DNA of 64,000 bases from Sphingomonas sp. PL-96 (lineage in GTDB: Bacteria > Pseudomonadota > Alphaproteobacteria > Sphingomonadales > Sphingomonadaceae). This document shows positions 25,631 to 34,418 of this stretch, one piece after another. A program made the position numbers and the translations under genes. Below the pieces are notes generated by a model that searched no databases, was not told the DNA's origin, and worked only from the letters and a program-made list of their open reading frames with translations. Numbering within the stretch: the first letter of the stretch is position 1; the number at the start of each line of letters is the position of its first letter. Location: contig NZ_JAJFET010000009.1 of the NCBI RefSeq assembly GCF_020707215.1, positions 1 through 64,000 of the forward strand, written 5' to 3'.

Positions 25631-28345
25631 ATGAGCATTCGTGGACCTGCGACGCGTCGTTCGGCGTGGCGTGCGCGCCTGATGGTCGGTTCGGCAATGA
25701 TGCTGGCGCCTGTGGCGGCGCAGGCACAGACATTGGGCGCCAACGCGCCGGTCGAGGGTGTCGAGACCGCGCCTGCGGAGACTCCCGGAGAGGATATCGT
25801 CGTCACGGGCCTTCGCGCCGGCATCGAGCGGTCGCTGTCGGACAAGCGAAGCGCGATCTCGGTGGTGGACGTGATCTCGGCCGAAGACATCGGCAAGTTC
25901 CCCGACAACAACCTGGCCGAATCGCTGCAGCGCGTGCCCGGCATCACGATCGACCGCTCGGTCACCGGCGAGGGGCAGACGATCAACCTGCGCGGCCTGG
26001 GGCCGCAATTCACGCGCAGCGAGATCAATGGCGGCACTGCCCTCAATGGCTTCGACTTCAGTGTCCTCGCGCCCGAACTGTTCGCGCGGATCGAGGTGGA
26101 GAAATCGCCTACCGCCAGCACGGTGGAGGGCGGCCTTGCCGGTACGGTCAAGATCGAAACCCCCAAGCCCTTCGACATCCAGGGCTTCCGCGCGACGGTC
26201 ACCGGCGGGGTGACGATCGGGCAGAAGGCGGAGCCAGTGCCGCGCTTCTTCGGACTTGTCAGCCGAAACTGGGACGACCGATACGGCCTGACCCTCGGTG
26301 TTGCCTATTCGAAGACCGATTTCCGTACGAACGAAGTCGATTTCGGTCCGTGGGTCGCGTTCCGCAACATCGCATCGGCGGACGTGCTCGCCACTGCGCC
26401 AGCCGTGTTGCTCGATGCCGCCACGCCGCGCACGACGGCCTTCTACAGCTACCAGCAGAAGCGCGACAACCTGGGCATCACGCTGGCCGGCCAGGCTCGC
26501 CCGACCGAGACGCTCGAACTGACCACCGACTTCCTTTACGCGCGCCGTCGTGGCACGCAGATCGACGACCGCCCCGACGCGCCGATCGAGGGCACCAGCT
26601 TCTTCGCCGACGGCACCAGTTCGCCCGGCAACCAGGCGCCGGTCGATTACGTGATCGAGAACGGCGCGGTCACCCAGGCGACGTTCCGCAATATCCAAAA
26701 CCGCGTGGGGTACAGCTATCAGCCGCAGGAGAACGAGGTCTATCAGGGAACGCTGCGCGCCAAATGGCAGACGGCCGAGCACCTGACCATCACGCCGGGC
26801 TTCAGCTACGCGCACCAGCGCGCCAGCAACGAGCTTAACCTGTTCTCCTTCGCCGCTTACGGCGCCGACGTCACCTATCGCGTCGATGGCGACGTGCCGC
26901 AATTCTCGTCCACTGCGACCGACTTCAGCACCAATCCCGAGGCGTTCGGCTACAACGTCTTCATCTTCAATCGTGCGGTGAACACGATTGGCGAATATGT
27001 CGGCCGCGTGGATGCCACGCGTGACTTCGACGACGTGCCTGGGCTCGCCAGCATCCAGGCCGGTGCGCGCTACACCCATCGCACCTCGCGCCAGCGGGCT
27101 CGCAACGTAGGCCTGTACCGCGGTGCCGAACTGCTCGGCGACAATCCGCTCGGTCTCGGATCGTTCGCGGACACGCTGAAGTTCAGCGTGCGAAACGCCG
27201 AAACGCCCGACCGTATCCTGTCGGTCGACCGCCAGAAGCTGATCGACACCATCTATCCGGGCCTCGATCCGTTCAACTCCGATCAGTTCGCCACCGATCC
27301 GCAGGGTGACACCCTGAACTCGTTCGAAGTGATCGAGCAGACCTATGGCGGCTACCTACAAGGCAATTTCGATTTTGGATCGTTGTCGGTCAACGCGGGT
27401 GTGCGTGCGATCGTCACCGATACTGACTCAAGGGGCTCGAGCCTGATCGGCACCGAGCTGACGCCTAGCAATGTGCAGGCGCGCTACACGAATTTCCTCC
27501 CCGCCTTCAACGCACGCTGGGAAGTCGCGCCCAACATGCTGATCCGCGGGACCTATTCGCGTGCGATGACGCGGCCGACGCTGGACCAGTTGAGCCCGGC
27601 GACGGTGATCAACTCCGGCCCGCGCACCGGCACCCGCGGCAACCCGAACCTCAGGCCGTACCTGGCGGACCAGGAGGATCTCGGGTTTGAATGGTATTTC
27701 CATCCTGGTGCGCTGCTGACGATCAACGGCTTCGCCAAGCAGATCAACTCACTGATCTCGCAGACGACCGTGTCGGAACTGGCCAGCTTCCCTGATCAGG
27801 AGACCGGCCAGCCCACCTCAGGCATCGTCGCCTTCACCCAGCCCACCAATGGCGACAATGCGACGATCCACGGCGTGGAGGCGGGCGTTCAATCGCCCTT
27901 CTTCTTCCTCCCGGGGCAGCTGAGCTATTTCGGCGGTATACTCAACTTCACCTATGCCTCCAGCAAGGCGACCACGCGGTCGGCCGACGGCTCGTCGCGC
28001 ACCACCCCGCTGCCTGGCTTGTCGAAGAAGAGCGCCAACGCGGTGCTCTACTATGATCATGCGGGTCTGGACGCGCGGCTCGCCTATGCCTGGCGCAGCA
28101 CCTATCTGCGTGCGGACGCAGTCGGGGCTCAGTTCGGTGCCGAGCGCTACATCCGCGGCTACGGCCAGCTCGACTTATCGGTGAATGCCTTTGTCCTCCC
28201 CAGCGTCCAGCTCGGCTTCAACGTCAACAACCTGCTGGATACGCAGCGCAAGGAGTACATCTTGATCGACAGCGGCGCGAAGATGCCGGCGAGCTTCCTG
28301 GAGCAGGAACGCCGCTTCGTGCTCACGGCGCGGATCATCCTCTAA
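25631..28345 (+). CDS. TonB-dependent receptor of the amino-sugar cluster (2)
   Basis: 904 residues with a signal peptide ending 'PVAAQAQ'. Plug motifs are 'EDIVVTGLRAGIERSLSD', 'VVDVISAEDIGKFPDNNLAE' and 'INLRGLGPQFTRSEING'; the barrel ends 'RFVLTARIIL', with Leu instead of Phe as the last residue. It is clearly distinct from the preceding receptor, so two ligands or linkage types may be imported. Only 39 bases separate them and no terminator is visible, so they are probably co-transcribed from the AgaR-controlled promoter. Confidence 0.93.
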   Translation: MSIRGPATRRSAWRARLMVGSAMMLAPVAAQAQTLGANAPVEGVETAPAETPGEDIVVTGLRAGIERSLSDKRSAISVVDVISAEDIGKFPDNNLAESLQRVPGITIDRSVTGEGQTINLRGLGPQFTRSEINGGTALNGFDFSVLAPELFARIEVEKSPTASTVEGGLAGTVKIETPKPFDIQGFRATVTGGVTIGQKAEPVPRFFGLVSRNWDDRYGLTLGVAYSKTDFRTNEVDFGPWVAFRNIASADVLATAPAVLLDAATPRTTAFYSYQQKRDNLGITLAGQARPTETLELTTDFLYARRRGTQIDDRPDAPIEGTSFFADGTSSPGNQAPVDYVIENGAVTQATFRNIQNRVGYSYQPQENEVYQGTLRAKWQTAEHLTITPGFSYAHQRASNELNLFSFAAYGADVTYRVDGDVPQFSSTATDFSTNPEAFGYNVFIFNRAVNTIGEYVGRVDATRDFDDVPGLASIQAGARYTHRTSRQRARNVGLYRGAELLGDNPLGLGSFADTLKFSVRNAETPDRILSVDRQKLIDTIYPGLDPFNSDQFATDPQGDTLNSFEVIEQTYGGYLQGNFDFGSLSVNAGVRAIVTDTDSRGSSLIGTELTPSNVQARYTNFLPAFNARWEVAPNMLIRGTYSRAMTRPTLDQLSPATVINSGPRTGTRGNPNLRPYLADQEDLGFEWYFHPGALLTINGFAKQINSLISQTTVSELASFPDQETGQPTSGIVAFTQPTNGDNATIHGVEAGVQSPFFFLPGQLSYFGGILNFTYASSKATTRSADGSSRTTPLPGLSKKSANAVLYYDHAGLDARLAYAWRSTYLRADAVGAQFGAERYIRGYGQLDLSVNAFVLPSVQLGFNVNNLLDTQRKEYILIDSGAKMPASFLEQERRFVLTARIIL

Positions 28346-28539
28346 CGCAGGCGGTCCGGTTGGCCTCGCTGGAACGATCCGTCTCGCCTCGCCGAGCTAG
28401 AGGTTATTTGGGTCAACGGTGGGAACTACGTTGCTAGCCGAGACCACGGGCCGGGTCGCTGAGCAACCGTTGCTGCGTCTTCGGGCGGACGCGCAGCTCG
28501 AACGCTGGCGTTGAGCAAGCCTCGCCACGCTGGCAGCCG

Positions 28540-28640
28540 TAGCGGCCACATGCGTGGCGAGGCCGCGCGCAGGATGTTTAGGGCAGCGTTGTGATCCCGG
28601 TGGATGCCGATTTCGCAGGCACAAATGTGCCGGCGTTTTG
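28540..28640 (-). mobile_element. TnpB (IS605/IS1341-type) remnant, zinc-ribbon end
   Basis: The minus frame reads 'HICACEIGIHRDHNAALNIL', matching the C-terminal zinc-ribbon plus catalytic-Asp signature (C-x-C ... H-x-D-x-NAA-x-NIL) of TnpB/OrfB proteins. Upstream sequence is out of frame and not recognisable as TnpB, and the first zinc-knuckle cysteines are missing, so this is a decayed fragment. Confidence 0.6.
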
Positions 28641-29639
28641 TGCACCTGTGCTTCGATGACGGCGCCGCCATCCTCGTGCACCACCTTGTCGGCGCGGAAG
28701 TCGTGCCCGCTGGGTAGCGAGTCGAGGGTGAGTGCGGGGAAGAGCGCTGGGCCAAGCCGAAGCGGCGCCGTCGCCGCCTTGGACTCGAGCGTTCCGATCG
28801 GGACGATCCTAACCGGCATGCCTGAGACCATCACGGGAATGATCCGGTGGGCGAGCGCGCCCCGGCATCCATACCCCAGAGCGTCTCCAGCGATGCTGCC
28901 GAAGTCCCGTTCCCGCCTGCACGGGATCACGTAGGCCCGACCGTCGCTGCAGCGCCACTGGCGAGCCGACCGCGCCGGCGGCCGACTCTGACGCGTGTTA
29001 AGCGCCGTAAGCAGGGCGTCCACGGCGCGGATCTGGATGGCCAGCGCCAGAAGGGCCCGCTGATGCCCCATCGCCTTGTGGGGCCACGCCAGTGTCCCTG
29101 TCTGGATGCGCCGGAGATGGTCCGTGGACGCATCCGCCAATTCCTGCTCGGCGATCTCCGTCAAGGAGTTGCGGACGTTCCAAGGGGCGCTCCGCACCAG
29201 CTGGTCGAGATCGACCTAAGCGTCGCGCAGATCGGGAACGGAGGGTTGGACTCGGGATTGTGCCTCCGCGAGGTCGCGGCACGCCTTACACCGATCATCC
29301 TTGTCCATGGCTCGGTGTGCAAAACTCGAAGAGTGAACAAGTTGTATCACTTGATGGCGATCTTCGGTGTTCCGACGACAGGCCACCCGATTTCCCCGCA
29401 CCCTCGAGCAGCGAGAAAGCGCCTAGGCAGATCGTCTAATCCGCCGAAGCGATCTCGCTGCGATCGGGAACGGACCGCCCTGGAAGGCGGCGGACCTCTC
29501 TTCGGGGCCCGGTTGATGCGCCGCCGGCGCACCCAGGGCGAAATACGATCACTTCAACAAGGCCGCCAACACGCCAGGGGCGAAGAAGGTTGCTCCAGAG
29601 GCAGGGCTAGATAGCGCCCACAGTAGGTTCGGTGGAAAG
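28641..29639. other. About 1 kb of degraded DNA between TnpB remnant and tRNA-Phe
   Basis: Open frames exist on both strands, but composition is Arg/Pro/Ser-rich and inconsistent, with no ribosome sites or intact domains. A minus-strand stretch near 29010-29195 has a helical look ('LTEIAEQELADASTDHLRRI') and may be a gene fragment. I call no gene here. The context suggests decayed mobile DNA next to a tRNA. Confidence 0.45.
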
Positions 29640-29715
29640 TGGTGCCCGGGGACGGGGTCGAACCGCCGACACTGCGATTTTCAGTCGCATGCTCTACCAA
29701 CTGAGCTACCCGGGC
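29640..29715 (-). tRNA. tRNA-Phe (GAA)
   Basis: 76 nt with encoded CCA. Acceptor stem GCCCGGG / CCCGGGC, D-arm TAGCTCAGTTGGTAGAGC, anticodon stem-loop GCGACTGAAAATCGC with anticodon GAA, and T-arm with GGTTCGACC. It follows yacG by 31 bases and may be read with the infA-maf-RNase-yacG genes. Its 3' end faces the decayed mobile DNA and the amino-sugar cluster, the orientation expected for an island inserted at a tRNA. Confidence 0.95.
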
Positions 29716-29746
29716 ATTCCGTCCTGAACCGGACAGAGCGCGCCTG

Positions 29747-29947
29747 TTAGTCGGCGGATTCGTCGCTGTCCAGCCCGCCATGCGAAATTTGTTCGGCAGG
29801 GGCCTGAGTGCCGGGCAGGCGATAGCCTTCGCCCAGCCAGTTGAGCAGGTCGCGGTCGCGACAGCCTTGGCTGCAGAAGGGGGCGTGCTGCGCGGCCACG
29901 GGGGCTCCGCACAGCGCGCAGACATCACGGGAAGCGCGCTTGGACAT
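29747..29947 (-). CDS. yacG: DNA gyrase inhibitor YacG
   Basis: 66 residues starting at the ATG at 29947 ('MSKRASRDVCALCGAP'). It has the four-cysteine zinc finger (CxxC ... CxxxC: 'CALCG' and 'FCSQGCRDRDLLNWLGEGYRL') that defines YacG, followed by a short acidic tail. YacG binds GyrB and inhibits gyrase. The start lies inside the end of the RNase gene (23-base overlap), so translation is likely coupled. Confidence 0.9.
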   Translation of the reverse strand: MSKRASRDVCALCGAPVAAQHAPFCSQGCRDRDLLNWLGEGYRLPGTQAPAEQISHGGLDSDESAD

Positions 29948-30905
29948 GGCCGGCGGATATGGCGAGGGCGGGGTCCTCCCGCAAGGCAACGGGCGCACCG
30001 ATGCGGCTTGCAAGCTCGCCCAGCCATGCGGGGCGGGCGGAGAGGTGGGCGACGAGCGCCGGGTGGGCGGTCAGCGTGCGCTCGCCGGCGCCGCCGGTGC
30101 GCTCCGCCAAGCGGAGCAGCGCGCGGGCGTGGGCGGCGACGGGGTCGTGGGCGTAGAGCTCCGGGATCGACACTCGGGCGCGGCGGCGGACGATCTGGAC
30201 GAAGCCGAAGCCGTTGACGGCAGTGCGCTCAAACGGCTGCGGCAAGGCGGTGTCGATGGCGGCGGCGGCAGTCTGGCGCGCGGCCTTGTCGCCGGCGTCG
30301 GGCAGGTCGATGCCGATCGAGCCGCCGATGTCGAGGCGACGGACCGCGCGGGCGGCGGCGGCGGCACCGGCGACCGCGAGGGCGGCGGGTGCCTGTTCGC
30401 CGTCGACGTCGATCAGCGTCATCGCGGGGGTGAGCGAGAGGGTTAGGTTGCCGGTCGCGAAGGTCACCTGACCGGTGACGGCTTCCTCCAGCAGCGTGGA
30501 CCAGCCGGCGTCCTCGAGCAGGTCCGCGTCGAAGCGGCCGAGCAGCTGGGCGTCGGGGAGGCGTTGGAGGAGGTCGGGGCCCTCGCCCAGCGTCGCGCCC
30601 TCAGCGGCAGGACGTGCGCGGGCGCGCTTGGGCTTGCCGGGTTCGGGGAGCGGTGGGCGGGTGATCTCGACCAGCAGGCTGGCGCCTTCGGGCACGCCGC
30701 GGGGCAGGGGGGCGAGCATCGCCTCGCCGCCGTCCCACACGATGACGCCTTCGTTGCGCTGCGTCAGCCGCTTGGCGAGGCGGGCGGCGAGCACCGTGCC
30801 TGCGCGTACGGTGTCGTCGGGTTCGATGCAGGCTTCGAGGATGGTGTCGCCGTCGACGAGCGCGGCGCGGGTCTCGCCGATCCCGCGCTCGACGATCCAG
30901 CGCAT
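29925..30905 (-). CDS. Ribonuclease E/G-family protein, short form
   Basis: 326 residues, shorter than RNase G (about 490) or RNase E. It starts 'MRWIVERGIGETRAALVDGD', similar to the S1-proximal region of RNase G, and has a late 'TLIDVDGEQAP' segment matching the catalytic DxD region ('TLIDVNTG'-like) with an acidic residue pair, followed by 'GGSIGIDLPD' and 'ERTAVNGFGFVQIVR'. The C-terminal zinc-link cysteines are absent. Such short proteins sit between maf and yacG in sphingomonads. It starts 4 bases after the maf stop. Confidence 0.8.
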   Translation of the reverse strand: MRWIVERGIGETRAALVDGDTILEACIEPDDTVRAGTVLAARLAKRLTQRNEGVIVWDGGEAMLAPLPRGVPEGASLLVEITRPPLPEPGKPKRARARPAAEGATLGEGPDLLQRLPDAQLLGRFDADLLEDAGWSTLLEEAVTGQVTFATGNLTLSLTPAMTLIDVDGEQAPAALAVAGAAAAARAVRRLDIGGSIGIDLPDAGDKAARQTAAAAIDTALPQPFERTAVNGFGFVQIVRRRARVSIPELYAHDPVAAHARALLRLAERTGGAGERTLTAHPALVAHLSARPAWLGELASRIGAPVALREDPALAISAGHVQARFP

Positions 30906-30909
30906 GGGT

Positions 30910-31479
30910 TCAGGCGAAGCGGTAGCCGCTGGATTCCAGCAGCGCGCGGGTGTCGAACAGCGGGAGGCCGACGACGCCGGAGTGGCTGCCCGACAGGAAG
31001 CGCACGAAGCTTTCTGCGCGGCCCTGGATGGCATAGCCGCCGGCCTTGCCCTCACCCTCGCCCGAGCGGAGATACCAGGTGATCTCGTCGTCGGTGAGCC
31101 GCTTGAAGACGACCACCGTGTCGGTGACGCGCACGCGCGCCTTGCCGTCGAGCCCGATCACGCAGACGGCGGACAGGCAATGGTGCCGGCGGCCGGACAG
31201 GAGGCCGAGCATCGCGCGATGATCGGCCTCGTCGGCGGGCTTGTTGAGGATGCGGCGGCCGACACCGATGGTGGTGTCCCCGGCGACAACGATCTCGTCC
31301 GATGCGCGATCGACGGCGCGCGCCTTTTCCTCGGCCAGCCGCAGCGCATAGGGGCGCGGCAGTTCGCCGGGGCGCGGAGTTTCGTCGAGTTCCGGGCCGG
31401 CGATGCGATCGGGCACGACGCCGAGTCGCGCCAGCAACTCGCGGCGGCGCGGAGAGGTGGAGGCAAGCACGAGCCGCAT
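30910..31479 (-). CDS. maf: Maf-family nucleoside triphosphate pyrophosphatase
   Basis: 189 residues with all Maf landmarks: 'LVLASTSPRRRELL' at the N terminus, 'DEIVVAGDTTIGVG' with the catalytic Asp, 'LNKPADEADHRAML', and 'KAGGYAIQGRAESFV'. Maf proteins hydrolyse dTTP, UTP or modified nucleotides to monophosphates and are linked to septum formation. It is 10 bases downstream of infA and directly followed by the RNase gene. Confidence 0.93.
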   Translation of the reverse strand: MRLVLASTSPRRRELLARLGVVPDRIAGPELDETPRPGELPRPYALRLAEEKARAVDRASDEIVVAGDTTIGVGRRILNKPADEADHRAMLGLLSGRRHHCLSAVCVIGLDGKARVRVTDTVVVFKRLTDDEITWYLRSGEGEGKAGGYAIQGRAESFVRFLSGSHSGVVGLPLFDTRALLESSGYRFA

Positions 31480-31489
31480 GGCTCGGGCC

Positions 31490-31708
31490 TTATTTGAAGC
31501 GGTAGGTGATGCGACCCTTGGTCAGGTCGTACGGGGTCAGCTCGACGAGCACCTCGTCGCCGACCAGCACGCGGATGCGGTTCTTGCGCATCTTGCCGGC
31601 GGTGTGGCCGAGGATCTCATGGTCGTTCTCAAGCCGGACGCGGAACATGGCGTTGGGCAGAAGCTCCACCACCTGACCGCGCATTTCCAGAAGTTCTTCT
31701 TTTGCCAA
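31490..31708 (-). CDS. infA: Translation initiation factor IF-1
   Basis: 72 residues, the exact family length, with the S1/OB-fold sequence '[20 protein letters not shown]' start and '[19 protein letters not shown]' then '[10 protein letters not shown]'. IF-1 binds the ribosomal A site during initiation. It leads the infA-maf-RNase-yacG group on the minus strand. Confidence 0.97.
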   Translation of the reverse strand: MAKEELLEMRGQVVELLPNAMFRVRLENDHEILGHTAGKMRKNRIRVLVGDEVLVELTPYDLTKGRITYRFK

Positions 31709-31865
31709 AAAATCCTCGCAGGGCTGAAAAGTCGCGGTGCCTTACTCCGGGCGCCGCGAAAAGGAAAGGCGGACGCGGTTCCGGCACGGGCCGCCGCACA
31801 TCCGATGCGCCCGATATGGGGAGGCTGTTGCCCAAAGTCCACGAAAGGCGGGGCTGAAGGCCCGA

Positions 31866-34028
31866 TCAGGTGCCGGCGAGGGCGGCGAGCAGCAGCAGGG
31901 CGACGATGTTGGTGATCTTGATCATCGGGTTCACGGCCGGGCCGGCGGTGTCCTTGTAGGGATCGCCGACCGTGTCGCCGGTGACGGCGGCCATGTGCGC
32001 CTCCGACCCCTTGCCGCCATAGTTGCCGTCCTCGATGTATTTCTTGGCATTGTCCCAGGCGCCGCCGCCCGAGGTCATGGAGATGGCGACGAACAGCCCG
32101 GAGACGATGACGCCCAGCAGCATTGCGCCGAGCGCTGCGAAGCCCTGCGCCTGGCCGGCGACCGCGGTGATGACGAAGTAGACGAGGATCGGCGAGAGCA
32201 CGGGGAGCAGCGAGGGGACGATCATCTCGCGGATCGCGGCGCGGGTGACGATGTCGACGGTGTGGGCATAGTTGGGGCGGCTGGTGCCCGCCATGATACC
32301 GGGATCGTCGCGGAACTGGCGGCGGACGTCCTCCACCACCGATCCGGCGGCGCGGCCGACGGCGGTCATGCCGAACGCGCCGAACAAATAGGGGAGGAGG
32401 GCGCCCAGGAGCAGCCCGACGATGACGTACGGGTTGGAGAGGGAGAAATCGACCGCGAGATCGGGGAAGAAGCGGGTGAGGTCGGTGGTGTAGGCGCCGA
32501 ACAGGACGAGGGCGGCAAGGGCGGCGGAGCCGATGGCATAGCCCTTGGTCACCGCCTTCGTCGTGTTGCCGACCGCGTCGAGGGCATCGGTGCGCTGGCG
32601 GACGTCGTCGGGGAGGCCGGCCATTTCGGCGATGCCGCCGGCGTTGTCGGTGACCGGGCCATAGGCGTCGAGCGCCACGACCATGCCCGCGAGTGCCAGC
32701 AGCGCGGTCGCCGCAAAGGCGACGCCGATGATGCCGGCGAGCTGATAGGCGGCGATCACCGCGACGACGATCACCAGCGTGGGAAGCGCGGTGGATTCGA
32801 GGCCGATGGCGAGCCCCTGGATGACGTTGGTGCCGTGGCCGGTAGCGGACGCACGTGCGATTGAGCGGACCGGGCGATAGCGCGTGCCGGTGTAATATTC
32901 GGTGATCCACACCAGCAGTGCGGTGACGGCGAGCCCGATCAGCATGCAGCCGAACAGGTCCATGCCCGTGAAGTGGGTGCCGGGCGTGGCCGCGGCGCCG
33001 AGTGCCGCTTCGGTGGTGAGCGCGTCGCTTGCAGGATCAAGGAAGCCGGCGCCGCCGATCACCGCATGGAGATCGCCCAGCACCCAGCGGCAGGAGAGAT
33101 AGATCAGCGGCACCGCGAGCAGGATGGTGGTCCACAGCCCCTTGTAGAGCGCGCCCATGATCGAGCCGCTGCGGCCGAGCCGGACCATATAGGTGCCGGC
33201 GATCGAGGCGAGGATGCAGGCGCCGCCCACCACCAGCGGCAGCGCCATCAGCCCGAGCAGCTCGGCCGAGGATGCCTGCACCAGCAGCGCGATCGACACC
33301 ATGGTGAGGCCGAGGGTCACGACATAGGTTTCGAACAGGTCGGCGGCCATGCCCGCGCAGTCGCCGACATTGTCGCCGACGTTGTCGGCGATGACGGCGG
33401 GGTTGCGGGGATCGTCCTCGGGGATGCCGGCTTCGACCTTGCCGACCAGGTCGGCGCCGACGTCGGCGGCCTTGGTGAAGATGCCGCCACCAAGCCGGGC
33501 GAAGATCGAGATGAGCGACGCGCCGAACGCGAGCGCGGTGAGCGCCTCGACCACTTCGCGGTCGTTGGGAGCGTGGCCGGCTACGGCGACCAGGTACCAG
33601 AAGAGGCCGGCGATCGCGAGCAGGCCGAGGCCGGCCACCAGCATGCCGGTGATGGCGCCGGAGCGGAAGGCGAGCGTGAGCCCGGCCTGGAGCGAGCGGC
33701 GCGCGGCCTCTGCGGTGCGGACGTTGGCGCGCACCGAAATGGTCATGCCGACATAGCCGGCCGCACCCGACAGGATCGCACCGAGCACGAAGCCGGCGGC
33801 GGAAAGGAAGCCGAGCGTGGGCACGAGCAGGACGGCTACGACCAGTCCGACCACGGCGACCGCGCGATATTGGCGGCCGAGATAGGCGCCCGCGCCCTCC
33901 TGAATGGCGGCGGCGACCGCCTGCATTCGAACGTCGCCCGGGGAGGCGCGCAGCACCTGAGCTCCGGTAAACACGCCGTAGAGAACGGCGATGACGCCGC
34001 AGATCATGGCGAAATAGACGATCGTCAT
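31866..34028 (-). CDS. hppA: Membrane proton-translocating inorganic pyrophosphatase (K+-independent)
   Basis: 720 residues with about 16 membrane helices. The substrate site reads '[19 protein letters not shown]' and '[18 protein letters not shown]'. The segment '[17 protein letters not shown]' carries Lys where K+-dependent enzymes have Ala, so this should be the K+-independent, H+-pumping class. It couples PPi hydrolysis to proton export. A strong ribosome site (GGAGAGGAGGGG) precedes the ATG. It is separated from thiL by a 390-base repeat-rich gap and is probably its own unit. Confidence 0.96.
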   Translation of the reverse strand: MTIVYFAMICGVIAVLYGVFTGAQVLRASPGDVRMQAVAAAIQEGAGAYLGRQYRAVAVVGLVVAVLLVPTLGFLSAAGFVLGAILSGAAGYVGMTISVRANVRTAEAARRSLQAGLTLAFRSGAITGMLVAGLGLLAIAGLFWYLVAVAGHAPNDREVVEALTALAFGASLISIFARLGGGIFTKAADVGADLVGKVEAGIPEDDPRNPAVIADNVGDNVGDCAGMAADLFETYVVTLGLTMVSIALLVQASSAELLGLMALPLVVGGACILASIAGTYMVRLGRSGSIMGALYKGLWTTILLAVPLIYLSCRWVLGDLHAVIGGAGFLDPASDALTTEAALGAAATPGTHFTGMDLFGCMLIGLAVTALLVWITEYYTGTRYRPVRSIARASATGHGTNVIQGLAIGLESTALPTLVIVVAVIAAYQLAGIIGVAFAATALLALAGMVVALDAYGPVTDNAGGIAEMAGLPDDVRQRTDALDAVGNTTKAVTKGYAIGSAALAALVLFGAYTTDLTRFFPDLAVDFSLSNPYVIVGLLLGALLPYLFGAFGMTAVGRAAGSVVEDVRRQFRDDPGIMAGTSRPNYAHTVDIVTRAAIREMIVPSLLPVLSPILVYFVITAVAGQAQGFAALGAMLLGVIVSGLFVAISMTSGGGAWDNAKKYIEDGNYGGKGSEAHMAAVTGDTVGDPYKDTAGPAVNPMIKITNIVALLLLAALAGT

Positions 34029-34168
34029 ACGCCCCTCCTCTCCAGAAGGTGGCCCGGCGTGCGTGCGTCGGGTCTAACCGATATGGCGGAGCATATGCCG
34101 TTGTGGCGGCAGCACAAGTCCGGTTGGGCAGGGTTTGCCGCGCCCTTCCGTTTGTCTCCAGCAGGGAT

Positions 34169-34245
34169 CGAGCTTGCCGAGAGCCCGTGTCGAGAGAGCC
34201 GCGGCCGGTTTCTCGAGAGGCCGTCTCGACAAGCTCGACGGCTCC
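34169..34245. repeat. Imperfect nested inverted repeats upstream of hppA
   Basis: CGAGCTTG near 34169 pairs with CAAGCTCG near 34232, and inside it GTCGAGA (near 34187) pairs with TCTCGAC (near 34225). The block sits in the 390-base gap between hppA and thiL next to the dispersed repeat copy B. It could be a transcript hairpin or a REP-like element. The rest of the gap (34029-34168 and 34246-34328) shows no gene. Confidence 0.5.
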
Positions 34246-34328
34246 TCGAAACGAACGGGGTGTTTGACCACGGGCGGGGCGGTGACGACGCTGAGTATGC
34301 TCTTTCGCCCTGAGGTGCCATTGAGGGA

Positions 34329-34412
34329 AGTCGAAATGGCGTATCGAAGGACCGCGCGAGGTGCTTCGATACGGGGCTTCGACACGCTCAGCCCCTACTC
34401 AGCACGAACGGT
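34329..34412 (+). repeat. Dispersed intergenic repeat, copy B
   Basis: 84-base block aligning without gaps to the minus strand of 3781-3864 (about 80% identical by eye). It shares GGTGCTTCGATAC and GGGCTTCGACA and ends in CAGCACGAACGGT. It stops 7 bases before the thiL stop codon. Confidence 0.75.
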
Positions 34413-34418
34413 CTGGTT

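Noticed and set aside
29000..29197. Helix-like minus-strand frame left of tRNA-Phe as a gene
   Set aside because: Only a short stretch looks protein-like; no ribosome site or domain, and the surroundings are degraded.
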